Assembly: GCF_019112545.1 (NCBI RefSeq)
Contig: NW_025064883.1
Location: 1,795,919-1,859,918, forward strand
Direction: 5' to 3'
Source: Guyanagaster necrorhizus
Taxonomy: Eukaryota > Basidiomycota > Agaricomycetes > Agaricales > Physalacriaceae
Length of the DNA stretch: 64,000 nucleotides
Shown: piece by piece, positions 33,197 through 44,339 of the stretch
Layout of the letters: each line of letters starts with the position of its first letter
Numbering within the stretch: position 1 is the first letter of the stretch
The notes under the pieces: model-generated
What the model was told of the DNA's origin: nothing
Databases searched by the model: none
Seen by the model: only the letters and a program-made list of their open reading frames with translations
Position numbers and translations under genes: made by a program

Positions 33197-35209
33197 TTAT
33201 GTGACAACATCGTCATTTCCCCAAAATGCTGTCAGTGGCTTTTGGGTCAGCTTTTCATGCATCTCCTTGAATAATGCCCCTCTCAACTTCCTCAGCTGTG
33301 GTACTAATCCACCCTGGTCACCTTGTGAAACACAAAATGCCTCCAGCTTTTGAATAAGCTCAAATCCTTCCCTTGTAGTTATCAAGGTCTGTTCTTCCTC
33401 ACCCTGTTCTTCCTCTTCTTCCTCCTCCTCATCGTCAATGATAGTTATTTCCCCATTTTCTACTGCAATATCATGCTTGACAGCAGCAACAATCTCCTCA
33501 TCTGTTGACATCGCCTCAAGATCTTCAGTATACTCTTCTGCAATAGAGTTAACCATCTCTTCAATGGTTGGAATGGGACCAAACATGCGATTTCATTGTT
33601 TCAATTCGACAAGATGGTCCTTCAACATTATCTCTGCTGTCTGGAGCTGTTGAATGGGGGCAATTTGGGTGGGAGGTGTGTTTATTTTTGACTGTGATGA
33701 AGAAGCCAACTGATTGACTGCCTCCAGTGCTTTACCAATATCATTCTCTGCATTCATAATGGCCATAAGAGCAGGATGCCAGTCAGCATCAGCATATTAG
33801 TTTCCAAGCAGATTCTGCAATGCCTGTTTGATCCCTGGAAGTGTGTATTTGTCTGTTGAGGCAAAGTCACAAACAAGGTTCCATGCAGACTTGAGGAGTG
33901 AGGCATCTTGGAAATCATTGGATGGTGTGGTAGACTGTGACTCGGATGCATTGTCAGGCATTATACCGGTGTGTTTCCAGCAGTTTGCTATCATTTCACT
34001 GCTGACATTTGCCCAAGCATCACAAGCAATAGTCATAGCTTCAAGGAGATCAAGCTTGAAGATCTCAGACTCTCCAAGATCATCGAGATCAAGTGCACGG
34101 ATACACATGGCATTCCGATAATGTGCCTTGAAGCAGCGGATAATACCAGCATCTAGCAGCTGAACATATGGAGTCATATTGGGCTTGAAGAACTCCAGCT
34201 TTATGTTATAGGGTGTATAAGCGATGGAATGCCCTCGAAAGTTGTCCAAGATCAGCAGAACCTGCCGCATCTCTCTCTTCATCTTTAAATCAAACATCTT
34301 CACCCACTCCATAAATATTTCACTCGTCATCCAGGCCTTCTTGTTATTCCGATAATAGAATCCCATTGCCGTTGGACTCTTTTTCTTGAAACACCATGGT
34401 TGCTTTGACTTGCCAATGAAAACAACTGGCATTCGCTCACTTCCATCTGCATTCACAGCAAAACACATGGTGATGTGGAACTTGTCCTGTTTTCGTCCAC
34501 TCATAGGACCAGATGCCAAGGTATAATCTGGGATAGCAAAGATGACAAGACCGGATTCATCAATATTCCATCTGTTCTGCATTGCATATTTCACCATAAT
34601 GCTGTGAAGACACACACATTCTTTTTCCACTGCCATCATATCCACTGAGCCTGCTTCTCCATGCCACCAAACCTCCTGAATCTTCCATGCCTTGCAGAAT
34701 GACCTCAACCATCCCTCTCCTTTCAAACACTGATCCTTTGGAATATTCATCAGATTTTCAATCTGATTTTGCTTCTCTATCAGCATTGCACCAGTTACAG
34801 TCTCATCTCGGAGCTGCATGTTCTGATACCAGGATGCAACAGCATGCTCCACATCAGGTCGGGTGACAATATGAGACTTTTTGGATGATAGTGCATTAGG
34901 GTTCTCGTTTGCATGCTGTTTGATTTTTGTATGAGATGCCAGTTTCCATGAAAGAGTTGATTGGGTAAAGAGCAGTGCACCTTCCTTTCAGTTTGCGAAA
35001 TGTGCCACAATGTCAGCATGTCAATGGGAAGGATGGTTATCAACATGTTTGAATACTACGAGCCAGTCTCCTGTTGTGAGGTGTGGGCGGGAGATCTGCT
35101 TTGGAGGCTGAGCTGATGATGTGTACATTGGGACTTTCTCCTTCTGTTTTGTATGCTCATATGGATTTCCAGGTTTAGCACGTGGTTTTCATGTTAGTTC
35201 AGGAGGCAT
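33197..35209 (-). pseudogene. Pogo-type transposase with CENP-B-like DNA-binding region, five nonsense codons
   Basis: One frame of 671 codons runs from ATG at 35207-35209 to TGA at 33197. It is broken at codons 7, 63, 74 and 539 (TGA) and 471 (TAA), each one transition from CGA or CAA. Order: N-terminal helix-turn-helix (RPHLTTGDWLVVFKHVDNHP about 40-60, then HADIVAHFAN), a CENP-B/Tc5-type second module (about 120-180), and a DDE_1 catalytic core with Asp217 (NIDESGL), Asp322 (LILDNFRGHS) and Asp353 (VQLLDAGIIRCFKAHYR), i.e. DD30D as in pogo. A C-terminal tail has an acidic run (about codons 590-600) and a predicted helical end. Codons 75-470 are open. No frameshift is needed, so it is a recent casualty. 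It would cut and paste the element at TA sites. Confidence 0.88.
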
Positions 35210-35469
35210 GTTTATAGAGATATAGGCTGCATCGCTTTACAATAATTTTTTTTGTATTTATTATAGTCCATACAAACAAATTATGTTCTTTATTGTTCTA
35301 ATATATGCATAATGTTATATCAGCTTACTATAATTTTCGATCTGACAATGCATATTCCTAACTAGAACCATATGCATTATGCGATATGCATTTCTAGCCC
35401 ATTTCCCTGCTCCCCAACTGCGTTCCAGCCCAATCCATATGCATTGTCAGAATTATGCATTTTGACATC

Positions 35470-35492
35470 ATGCATTGTGAGATAGTCAACTG
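35470..35492 (-). repeat. Right terminal inverted repeat of the pogo-type element
   Basis: This is the partner of 33096-33118. Six further ATGCAT motifs lie within the 170 bp inside this repeat, at 35305, 35348, 35372, 35386, 35439 and 35455; the repeat itself holds one at 35470. Confidence 0.93.
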
Positions 35493-35740
35493 TAGTTATG
35501 ATGATATACATGGCTTTATATACTAATGGTAGCTAATTCTGAGTTGAATCTGTTGGATTCTGGTGTCAACATTTGCTACTGAGTTCGAGGTCTAGATATT
35601 ATAATGTGAAATACAAATGTGAAATGATAATAGTGAAATGAAATTAATAGATAATAGGAAGTGGCCAGAGTCTAGTAAGTAGCATGATTGAATTCATAGT
35701 TGATTGAGATGACATGGAGGCTGGTAGCATGCATATAATA

Positions 35741-35944
35741 GTATCCCTCCATTAGCATTTTTGCCCTCAAGAGTGCAGATTCTGATGGCTGGTGGGGCCA
35801 TCTGGAAGATTGTTGGTGGCTATGAGAGTTTTTGCAGCTTGATCTGATACTACCACCATTGCCTAATTAAGACTATATTATTGCTTACTATGTATTGTCA
35901 CTTACACACTCCTGATCCTCTGGTGAGAGGATCCACTTCCAATG
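35741..35944 (-). other. 3' untranslated remnant of B-3
   Basis: The first 100 bp correspond to the stretch just before the LTR in B-0 (around 1380-1479). The remaining 100 bp up to the A-4 LTR are not matched by eye to anything else in the window. The chromodomain end of B-3 pol is missing here. Confidence 0.5.
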
Positions 35945-35974
35945 TGTTAGACTCAAGTATCATATGAGCAGATA

Positions 35975-36410
35975 TGTTAGGCCCAAGCATCATGTGAACT
36001 CATACACATGGTAAACTGATATCCCTTCACACTTTGAGAGATCACCTGAGTCCACTTTGTTGTACATGCTTGATATGTTGCAAGATCAGATATTTGACTC
36101 GAGGTAGAATGGTAGATGTATAAACTTTAGCTCGAAGCTGGGGTATATCAGTGAGAGCTGTGGGTCTTAAATACTATACAGATCATGCTAATAATACTGC
36201 TACTAATTGTGTCTTTCTGTGTCCATGGTGCCCATTGTCCTTGAGCATCGTTACTGTACATAAAAGGTTGCTTGTGTGTTGTTGAGCATCATTGTCTTAG
36301 GTGAATGATGGCTGGGCTAGTTGTGATGACTAAGCTCTCCTGTGATCTTGTGCATTCTGACTAAGTATAAATAGGGGTAGAATCATAAAAATAAGGAAAA
36401 AATCATAACA
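35975..36410 (-). repeat. 3' LTR of A-3
   Basis: On the plus strand it starts TGTTAGGCCC and ends AAAATCATAACA, before TTACCCCCTCC. The inferred transcript start site (reverse complement of 36127-36139) is unmutated. Confidence 0.9.
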
Positions 36411-36443
36411 TTACCCCCTCCTTAAGACCATCGTCTCAATGGT

Positions 36444-39400
36444 TTAATTTAGGGATAGTTCGTAGTCATGTATTGCATTGTCTATGGACATATGTTTTTC
36501 GTTTACTCACTGATTGGATTCAGGTCCATATCCTTTTCAGCTGACCAGGTAGTCTACTGTCATTGTCATTCCACCATCTTTTGCTTTGATTTTCAGAGTT
36601 TATAGTTTAAAACTTGGTCGATTTCATAATGTTCTTCATTGTCAACCAATTCCAGAGGCAGTAGTGGTGGACATTCCTGGTTTGGGAAGGCAGGTGTGAT
36701 GTAGGGGGAGAGAAGACTTTCATTGAAGATGTCATGTATTTTCCAACTGCTTAGAAGGCAGAGTTTATAGGTGCTGTTCTCTACTTTTGCAATAACAGAG
36801 AAGAGGCCTGTGCATTTGTCCACCAGTTTCTGCTTTGGTCGAGGGAGATGTAGATTAGTTGTGTCCAACTAGACCTTGTTTCCTGGGGAGTATATGTGTG
36901 TGGGGCAGCGGTGTTTGTCATATTGTTTTTTCATTGATGCCACAGCCTTTTCAAGGGTGATCGTTGTTTCAGCATGAATTTTTGCCATATTGGTGGCAAA
37001 GTCTGTGAACACAGGAGTTGTGGTATGGTGACGCTTGGTATGGACAATGTTGGGGTGTCATCCATGGTTAACAAAAAATAGACTCTTTCCTGTTGCCAAA
37101 TAGATGCGATTGTTGTGTTGGAATGCTGCAAGTGCCAGCCATTCAACCCAATCATCCTGTCGGTAGTTGATGAACAGGCATAGATATTTTTCGATTTCCT
37201 GATTCGCCTGTTCTGTCTGTCCATCAGTTTGGAGGTGGTATGCTGTAGAAGCATTCCTTTTGATATTCAGGAGTCGGTATAAGTCATTGAGGAATTTGGA
37301 GACAAATTTGGGTCCCCTATCCGAGATGACTACTTGAGGCATGCCATATTTGGCATATACCTCATCTCATAGGATCTTTGCCCACCCTTCTGAGGTTAAT
37401 TCCATGGAGCATATGACTGGGATGATTGTTTTTGAGAATCAATCAACAATGATGAGGATGGCATCATATCCATTGCAATCCAGTAATCTGATGATCATAT
37501 CGACTGAGATGTGGGTCCAAGGAGCTGATGGGATCTCGTTCGGGTGTAGCGGTGCTGCATGGGGCTGGGTCATAGCCTTTTCCCTTTGGCAGATTTCACA
37601 TGCTTTGACATATGCAGTAATGTTGTTTTCCACCTTAGGCCACCAGTATTCTCACAGCACAAGTTCTTTTGTTTTTGTAATGTCTGGGTGTCCTGCCATT
37701 GCATGATCATGACAGATGGTGATGATTTCTCCTTGTAGGTTTTAATCCCTAGGAATGTAGATCCTTCCATCATAACGAATCATCTCATCCTCCTTCATTA
37801 TTCCTCTTTCATGATTTAGTGATGGGGTGATTCTTTGGTTCCATTTGTGACTGTCATATATCACACTCCTGATGCACTCATGAATTTCTTCTTCTGTTGG
37901 CATTATCATGGCCCTGAAATGTTTGGGCCATAGTAATGTTATTCTGAGATTGTCCATTCCCCCCTGGTCATGATCCACCCATCAGGATAAGAGATTGGCT
38001 TTTTTATTTGCTACTCCCACCTTGTGGTGGAGGGTATATTGGTATTGGCTGAGTTCTGTGACCCACTGAGCTTGCTGGTGGTTCAGCTTCTGAGGCTGCC
38101 AGAAATATCTGAGGTTCTGATGGTCCATCCAGATTTTGAAAGTCTTGTAAGCTCTGATTAAGTAATGCTGCCATTCCTCTAGGATGAGCATTATTGCGAG
38201 TAGCTCCTTGTCATAGATCTTGTAATTTCTTTCTGTAATGGAGAGAGCCTTTGAGAGGAATGCAATGGGATGCCATTTTCCCTTCTGCTTCTGGGACAGC
38301 ACTGCTCCAATTGCTCCCTCGCTCAAGTCTGCCTCAACTCAGAATCTCCCCTCCTGGGATGGAATGGCGAGTACAATGTCTTCAGCCAGTTATCTTTTTA
38401 TGTCTTGGAATGTGGCTTGCTGAGAAGGTCCCCAGGTCCAAGAGGCATTTCCAGTGAGTTAGGTCATAGGCCAGACTACCTTGCTATAGTCCCAAATAAA
38501 CAGTCGGTAGAAGTTCATAAATCCTAAAAAGGATTGTAACTCCTTCTTCTTTCATGGTTCTGGCCATTCAACTACTTCTGCCACTTTGATGGGGTCCATC
38601 CTGATACTTCCTTTGCTAATGATTACCCTAAGATACTCCATCTCAATCACCTCAAACTTGTATTTTTTGGCTTTGAGGAACAATCTGTGTTTCCTCATGA
38701 GGGCTAGTACTTGCCATACTAGCTTTCGATGTTCCTCTTTGGTTTGTGATATGATTAAAATGTCATCCAAGTAGATCATAACCTTTTCTGTCATGATGAG
38801 GTCCTTGAATATGTCATTCATCATCCATTGAAAGGTAGCCAGGGAGTTGGTCAGACTGAAGAACATAACCATGGGTTCGAACAATCCTTGATTAGTTCTG
38901 AAGGCAGCCTTCCATTTGTCTCTCTCCTTGATTTGAACGTTATTGTACCCCCATCATATGTCAAGTTTGGTATAATATTTGGCTCCCCAGAGTTTGTCTA
39001 TCAGCTCCGAGATCAGGGGTAAAGGATATTAGTTCTTGATGGTCATCTCATTTAGCTTCCAATAGTCTTGGACTGGTCAGAGTTTGTCATCCTTCTTTTT
39101 GACAAAGAAGAATGGTGATGCTATAGGGGACTTTGAGGGCTGAATACATCTGCTGGTTATGTTTTCATCCAGGAATTTATCTAACTCCTGTTGTTCTAGG
39201 CTGCTAAGAGGGTAGGTTTTGCAGTCTAGGTTGGCACTGGCATTTGGGATTAGCTCAATCGCATGATCCCAGGGCTTGGGAGCAGAGAGCTTGTCGAAGT
39301 TTTCTTTTTTGAATAGATCCTGATAGTCTCTCGCCCATTCTGGTATCATTTCCTTGAATGTTTTCTCAACTCTTCCTTCCTGGGCCTTGGCTGCTAAGTC

Positions 39401-40339
39401 ATTAGCATAGTGGATGGCTCGAACATGCATCTCCTTCTGTAGATCGACAATGAGGATCGTTTCTCTATCCTCCATCTCCTCATCCCATCTGTCTTCCAGG
39501 TTTTCATCAGGCAATTCAAATGGGATTTTCCGGCATCAGCACTGAGCAAACATGATCTGCCTGGTTTTTCAGTTTATCAGTGGGTTGTGACATATGAGCC
39601 AATCATGACCCAGGAAGATCTTCTTGGTCCTGAGGTCTATTACTGCCAAGTCAATCCACTCAGAGTGATCTCCAATTGTAAGTCATACTTTGACAAACTC
39701 AGTGATTGACCTGGTCTGGTTTTTAGTTCCATCAGCATTGTAAACAGGGATGGAGGCCACAGTGGCCTGTGTTGGAAGTTTGTGCTTGTCAATGAAAGCT
39801 CGATTTATAGAGCTCTCTGTACAACTGCTATCAATTAGGGCAGTTACAGAGTGTAGTGTCTATGATGTTAGGGTCTCGATCTGGGCTTTAGTGGTTAAGT
39901 CCCATCCGGGGGTCTTAGAATGGCAAATGAACTTTCAGGGTCCTCATAATTTGTCAAGCCATTTGAGGGCTTGATGCCGTTCTGCTCGCGTTATCCCTTC
40001 TATCACTTTGCCAGTGGCTTCCTCGGTCCAGGTTCAGTGTACCCAGTTTTTTAGCATGGCTACCGCTGCTTCTCCTGTTCCTGCTTCCTTGATGGCTCTC
40101 TAGATCCACTTGGTGTCAAATGGTTTGAGCCAGGTTATGAGGCTCACTGCTCCTGTTCAGCTTGTAGGTGTTTGAGTTCCTTTCTGCAATTCATTGGTGT
40201 ATGTGTAAATTGGTCAGGGTATATTCGAATGCATATGTATCAGTGACATATTTGTAGCTATGAAAGTACCATGAGTCCAACTAGCAGCTGTTTGGGGCAC
40301 ACCTTTGGTTCTCTGGGCCAGTTCAGTGGAATTGCTCAC
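36444..40339 (-). pseudogene. Pol of A-3: protease to chromodomain, decayed
   Basis: Open blocks at 39077-39514, 38552-38884, 37982-38326, 37742-37978, 37439-37633, 37058-37342 and 36593-36868 share one frame back to the GTG at 40339. A one-base deletion near 36590 shifts the chromodomain tail. Motifs: protease near 39820, RT YLDDILI near 38760, RNase H MSEGAIGAVLSQKQ near 38310, integrase VISDRGPKFVSKF near 37330, GPF-type LFSVIAKV near 36800. At 39075 the Arg codon of the RT motif RPVQ is TGA, while A-1 has CGA. Confidence 0.88.
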
Positions 40340-43205
40340 TGACTGGCTGGCTCTTTTATCTCTTCTACTTTAGTTTCTGTGCTAAGTTCTTTTTTCTCCT
40401 TCTGTAATTTGGCGATCTGGGCTCAGATGTCTTCATGGGTATGTTTTTTCTTTGGGCAGTCTTTGGCTATATGGCCCTTCTGCCCACAGTTGAAGCATTT
40501 TCCCTTCTTCTTCATTCAGTCTATATCCATAGGTTTCTCTGTTTCAGTGTATGTAGTGCCAGTCTCTGTTTTCTGGCTCTCATAGGATGGGGTTGAGGAG
40601 GATGTCCCTTGTGATTTTCCAGCAGTTTGCCCCATCTTGTTTGGGGTTGGCAGGGTCAGCTTCTTGTAGTCTTGTAGTGTCGATGATTCTGCTTTCTGCC
40701 TTTGTTGTTCTTTGTACATCTCGATGATTCACTCTTTCTATTGATTGTAGCCAATGGGCATCAGGAGTTTGACACCCATGGCAGAAATCATTGTGAGGTA
40801 TGAAGAGGGGACTCCTTGTTTGAGAGCCTCAATCATTCATCCATCATTTGCTACATCATCCCAGATCCTGGCCAATTTGGTGAGTCTCTCCAACTCATCA
40901 AAGTAATCTGTTGCCGCCTTATCTCCCATCTTGTACTCCTTGATCTTCTGTTTATGTACTTCTTGTACTGCTGGATCGATGAATTTGTCATTTAACATGC
41001 ATTTAAACACTGGCCACCAGAGATATCAATAGTGTTCTCTTGTGTTTGATCGAAAGTTTGGGGAGATCAAGATCCACCATGTTTTTGCCTTCTCCTCCAA
41101 GTATGAGGTAGCGAAGGTGACTTTATTCATGTCGGTCCTGAGGAACCCAATGTAGACTTTAAAATATTGTTCGCAGTCCACTAGGAACCTATCAATATCA
41201 TCGGATGCTCCCTTGAAGGGACAGGGCTTTCGGAGAAGGTCAGGGCGACATTGAAGGATGTTAGCATTTTCCAGTAGTATGCCCATTGGGTTGGGCCATT
41301 CTGCAGATAGTCCTAGAAATGAATGAAGAGAATTGTCATCTGCTACCAGACTCCCTTTTGGTTCTTCAATCTAGACAATGACTCTGTCTCATACTGTGAA
41401 CCCGAGATGAGTGGCTTTAGGGTCATCCTATATAGGCTTCTTTCCTGCCCCACTGCTCTTGGCTTGGTCAGGGGGTGGCTGTCCTCCTAATAATCGGCTT
41501 CCCTGGCTGGTCCATGGGTTTTGATACCCTGCAATAGGTTGAGTTCAGATGCTAGCTAGCTGGGCTGTTGTACTTTGGATAGAATAGTCAGAGTTTGTGG
41601 AGGTGCTTCTTGCCAATGAGGCCCAATATATGGCTCTCTGCAGCATGACAGATGAGATCTTCAGCATTGGTCATATGATTAGGGTGACTAGGTAAGCCAG
41701 GAGTCAGCTTATCAGGTACTCAGGATGCCTTCAGCTGTACTGTTGGGTGGCATAATCCGTTGCTGCCCATCTCAAGATTTCTGTCTATTTGTTAGTTTCT
41801 GAATGTAAATATAATTGCCCACTTTGTGATACTATCCAGATAGTGTCATGCCATAAGAAATTTACTCCTTGCAGGTAATACTCTTGGTACTCCCACATCC
41901 TTTCTCCTGCGCTAGCTTTCATACTTCTTCTTCATCTGTCTCCTCCTGTGAGTCATATAGTGGCCCCCTGAGTGGTTCGCTGCTTTCAGTTTCTTCTTCC
42001 TCACCCTCGTCATCCTCCTTGAGGAGGGAATCGACAGAATGGTCATAGATACTCTTCTCAGCCCCTTGGAGTATCGTTGCTTTGCTCTCCTGGCTGGGTA
42101 CTCAGGCCAGCATCTGGGGTGTCTTTGTAGGCAGAAGCTGGGCAACTCCCAATGCTGGGGTGGTACCTATTTCCTCCTGTCACTCTTGTCACCTCCACTC
42201 GCTTGTGATAGAGACAGATGTTGTGTCTGTAGTTGTTATTGATAAGCTGTCTGACAACCCAACTTCCAAGAAATCCTCAGAGGGCGCAGGCAGGGATGTG
42301 AGTGTTTTCAGGGACCCATAGTCCATAGTGTCTGAGAACGGACTCATCACTTCGAAAAGTGGAGTCTGTGCTGGGGGTTCATGAGGAGGGGGGATACTTG
42401 GGGGTTGGAGGTCTCGGGTATCATCTGGTCTGGGTGCCATCTGCCCAGTATTCTGGGAAACCACTGCTTGGGGTGCTGGGCTCTCTGAAGACAGGGGAAG
42501 AGAGTGAGGGGTCGGCTTGTATGAGTGCAAGGATGCTGGCGATTTCAGGGTGTAGTCTATACCAGTTGCCAGCATTGATTGCTTCAAATCAGGCCCTTTC
42601 CACTTTTTGCTGCTCGTTTCGGTGCTGCTTATTGTACTGTGTGGCCTCCTGCCTCCACCACTCTTCTGACTTGTAATGTACTGACTGTGGCTCATCCCAC
42701 CACCTGTGCTCCTTCTGTCGAATGGCATTGTCATAGTTGAAGAGGATGGTGAGATCCCAAGTTGGGAAGTACCAGTGAACAGTTTCTTCCCATACTCATC
42801 GTTGCTGCTCTTCATCATTTGGAGGAGTCCTCCCCATCCTCGAGTTGGCTTAGGAGGCAGGATGGGGGCTGTGAGGCTGGTTATGAGGAGGTCTGGGGCT
42901 GAGTCATCGAGCCATCCGAGAGGCATTAAGAGAGTCCCTGGCATGATCAGCAATCCCAGGGGTCTGAGAGGTGGTAGTAGGAGAAGGAGACTGTCAGAAG
43001 AAGTCTTCTGGGAGGTCTTCATCTTCATGGTTGGGGGGTGGTCCTGATACAAGTATACCATCTCTTCTTGTGATGCCACTATCTGTGTTTCTGAGTTGGG
43101 GGGAGCACTATCCTCCCATTTCTTCTTCACCATCCCTCTGATGCATGCCACTAGACCTGGCTTCTGGGGGCTGGTAGGTCATTCATCAGGATTCAGGGAT
43201 GTCAT
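40336..43205 (-). pseudogene. Gag of A-3, largely open N-terminal half
   Basis: The ATG at 43203-43205 gives MTSLNPDE, a TGA for Arg, then PTSPQKPGLVACIRG and 320 open codons down to 42189. This is remarkable for a decayed copy and shows that this frame is real coding sequence. The capsid-like block (41026-41286, FKGASDDIDRFLVDCEQYF) and the knuckle near 40470 (CFNCGQKGHIAKDC) follow in a shifted frame. The TGA at 40336-40338 overlaps the pol GTG. Confidence 0.82.
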
Positions 43206-43413
43206 ATAGGGGGAGGTCAGGGGTTACGTTTCATAGTATTTCACGGATACATAGGAATTCATTGTAATGTCTGAGGACTCAGGCGATGATTGAATAGCAT
43301 CCCTGGCACAGCTGGATGATCACCAACAATCCTATCAGTGTTCCAATGATGAAAGAGAGGAGTTCAAAGAACTCGTCATTGAAATTTGGGTTGATAGAGA
43401 TTGTGGGGGGCAT
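42100..43413 (-). pseudogene. ORF1 of A-3: membrane-segment protein overlapping gag
   Basis: The ATG at 43411-43413 gives MPPTISINPNFNDEFFELL and the hydrophobic IIGTLIGLLVIIQLC, with stops in the next 40 codons. A later block reads TWDLTILFNYDNAIRQ near 42740, closely matching DWDLTVPFDYDEAVRQ in A-1. The same nucleotides read in the gag frame are less similar, so this frame has been under protein-level constraint. The ATG is 208 nt upstream of the gag ATG. The left end is approximate. Confidence 0.68.
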
Positions 43414-43454
43414 TTGGTTTCTCAGCACAATTGGGCTTGAGAAAGGGAAGGTGA

Positions 43455-43467
43455 AGCTTCGAGCTAA
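43455..43467 (-). promoter_or_regulatory. Putative self-priming site of A-3
   Basis: TTAGCTCGAAGCT in sense orientation, one base from the 5' LTR, is fully complementary to AGCTTCGAGCTAA in its own LTRs (36127-36139 region, reverse complement). Confidence 0.55.
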
Positions 43468-43468
43468 T

Positions 43469-43904
43469 TGTTAGGCCCAAGCATCATGTGAACTCGTACA
43501 CATGGTAAACTGATGTCCCTTCACACTTTGAGAGATCACCTGAGTCCACTTTGTTGTACATGCTTGATATGTTGCAAGATCAGATATTTGACTCGAGGTA
43601 GAATGGTAGATGTATAAACTTTAGCTCGAAGCTGGAGTATACCAGTGAGAGCTGTAGGTCTTAAATACTGTACAGATCATGCTAATAATACTGCTACTAA
43701 TTGTGTCTTTCTGTGTCCATGGTGCCTGTTGTCCTTGAGCATTGTTACCATACATAAAAGATTGCTTGTATGTCGTTGAGCATTGTTGTCTCGGGTAAAT
43801 GATGGCTGGGCTAGTTGTGATGACTAAGCTCTCCTGTGATCTTGTGCATCCTGACTAAGCATAAATAGAGGTAGAATTGTAAAAATAAAGGAAAAATCAT
43901 AACA
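43469..43904 (-). repeat. 5' LTR of A-3
   Basis: It is 436 bp, nearly identical to 35975-36410, and is followed by the AGATA duplication and the rest of the A-4 LTR. Confidence 0.9.
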
Positions 43905-43909
43905 AGATA

Positions 43910-44334
43910 CACATGATAAACAGAAGTCACCTTATACTTCAGGTGATTGACTGAGTCTACTGATGCATATTCTAGTTGATATGTTATAAGACCTTTTAGA
44001 ATTGACTCAAGTGTAGAATGATGTGGATATAAACTTTAGCTTGAAGCTGGAGTTATCAGTGAGAGTGAGCTATCTTAAATACAAGTCACAACTAATAATA
44101 CTATTACCTATTGTATGTTGTCAAGTCTTTTGTGCTTATTGTCCTTAAGTGTTGTCATTATATATAAAAAGTTGATTGTGCATTATTGGGCAATGCTGTT
44201 GTGTTGAAAGACAATGACAGACTTGGCTAGTTGTGATGACTAAGCCTTGTCCCATAGTCTTAAGCACTTGTCTTTAGTGCTCTGACTAAATATAAATAGG
44301 AGTTGTTCAAGGAATAAAGTGAAAAATTATAACA
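43910..44334 (-). repeat. 3' LTR of A-4, major part
   Basis: It continues the LTR begun at 35945-35974 and ends AAAATTATAACA. The inferred R start reads TTAGCTTGAAGCT near 44037. It is more diverged from A-2 and A-3 LTRs than these are from each other. Confidence 0.82.
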
Positions 44335-44339
44335 TTAGC

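Larger units (their letters stand above)
33096..35492 (-). mobile_element. Fot/pogo-type DNA transposon (2,397 bp), non-autonomous by decay
   Basis: Perfect 23-bp terminal inverted repeats (33096-33118 and 35470-35492, outermost bases CAGTTGACTATCTCACAA) are flanked by the TA target duplication (33094-33095 and 35493-35494). The uninterrupted paralogous LTR carries a single TA at 61033-61034. The element encodes one minus-strand transposase with five nonsense codons. TA targets, CAG-type ends and a CENP-B-like transposase place it in the pogo branch of Tc1/mariner. The family name Fot/pogo is inferred from motif order. Confidence 0.93.
32850..35740 (-). repeat. 3' LTR of B-3, interrupted by a pogo-type transposon
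   Basis: The LTR lies at 32850-33095 and 35495-35740, in total 492 bp once the transposon and one TA copy are removed. It begins TGTTAGAAATATGCC and ends GCATGCATATAATA on the plus strand. The adjoining GTATCCCTCC at 35741 corresponds to the polypurine tract of B elements, which marks this as a 3' LTR of a minus-strand element. Confidence 0.88.
35975..43904 (-). mobile_element. Ty3/gypsy element A-3, full length, nested in A-4 LTR
   Basis: Two 436-bp LTRs (35975-36410 and 43469-43904) enclose 7.06 kb. The target duplication AGATA lies at 35970-35974 and 43905-43909. The flanks join into one family A-type LTR of A-4. It carries ORF1, gag and pol. Confidence 0.94.
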
